Assembly: GCA_003427395.1 (NCBI GenBank) | Contig: BFEA01000433.1 | Coordinates: 858,372-898,875, forward strand | Length of the DNA stretch: 40,504 nt | Reading direction: 5' to 3' | Source of the DNA: Chara braunii | Taxonomy: Eukaryota > Streptophyta > Charophyceae > Charales > Characeae | In this document: piece after piece, positions 40,363 to 40,504 of the stretch | How the letters are laid out: each line of letters opens with the position of its first letter | Position numbering within the stretch: position 1 is the stretch's first letter | Translations under genes and position numbers: made by a program | The notes under the pieces: model-generated | The model's database searches: none | What the model saw: the letters and a program-made list of their open reading frames with translations, nothing else | Told to the model about the DNA's origin: nothing

Positions 40363-40504
40363 GGGCCTTGCCACGACACTTTTGAAACGGTGGAATGTTT
40401 CGAGAGCTGTCATATGTTTTCAAATATGTTACGTGTGTTTCCCCTTTTCAGTTTTTATGATCCAACATGGCAAACAATCTTCTTTTTTGCGGCATTGCTT
40501 CCAT
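40363..40504. mobile_element. Start of a second foldback element, running off the window
   Basis: GGGCCTTGCCACGACAC, then TGAAACGGTGGAATG and TTTCGAGAGCTGTCATA parallel the left end of the element at 21904 (GGGCCTCGCCACACC, GAAACGGTGAAATA, TTCGACAACTCTCAGA). The right end lies beyond the window. Confidence 0.5.

Overview
This window is a piece of a large, repeat-rich eukaryotic nuclear genome. The signs are dense microsatellites, poly(A)/poly(T) tracts tens of bases long, decayed non-LTR retrotransposons with APE-type endonuclease and reverse transcriptase (RT) motifs, tRNA-derived SINEs, MITE-like elements and assembly Ns. The style fits a plant or streptophyte alga, but no single-copy marker gene fixes the lineage. 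I found no convincing intact host gene. Nearly everything recognisable is a transposable element or a simple repeat, and most longer open frames are fortuitous.

Layout. 1-1150: polypurine tract, (TG)n and (CAAT)n arrays with GC-rich spacers. 1675-4620 (minus): a decayed gene for an unusual RT, split by a MITE with GTCCGGAC-rich ends (about 3027-3624). 4555-8500 and 13741-18250: two diverged, collinear copies of a long non-coding element. Copy 1 abuts the RT gene; copy 2 starts at a 345-base gap. Each copy has a roughly 124-bp tandem array followed by an array of small hairpins. 9300-10760: tRNA-like heads and a short poly(A) retroposon. 11380-13395 (minus): 3' half of a LINE. 18250-21300: GC-rich, N-sprinkled repeats including a short antisense large-subunit rRNA match. 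21300-25020: foldback elements and many copies of a short hairpin retroposon. 25050-29800: GC-rich minisatellite, polypyrimidine/polypurine stretches, a few weak reading frames and an AT-rich element. 29814-31090: a hAT-like MITE and a relative. 31097-31265: a long imperfect palindrome. 31497-35800 (plus): a nearly full-length but broken LINE (endonuclease, RT, thumb, zinc knuckle). 35956-37950: LINE ORF1-like and RT fragments among hairpin retroposons. 38340-39070: complementary (CT)n and (AG)n arrays. 39473-39829: a tRNA-derived SINE with target-site duplication. The right edge enters another foldback element.

Two things look most worth following. (1) At 16371-17058 eight hairpins share a conserved loop, while most outer stems differ in sequence and stay complementary; a decayed version lies in copy 1 at about 6570-7310. 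(2) A roughly 150-bp poly(A) retroposon present about ten times begins with a GCTGGA/TCCAGC hairpin and, in longer copies, ends in a second hairpin with a 12-nt loop near CTGCTCTTATCA; stem bases change in compensating ways between copies. Both patterns suggest selected RNA (or single-stranded DNA) structure in mobile elements. All comparisons were made by eye.
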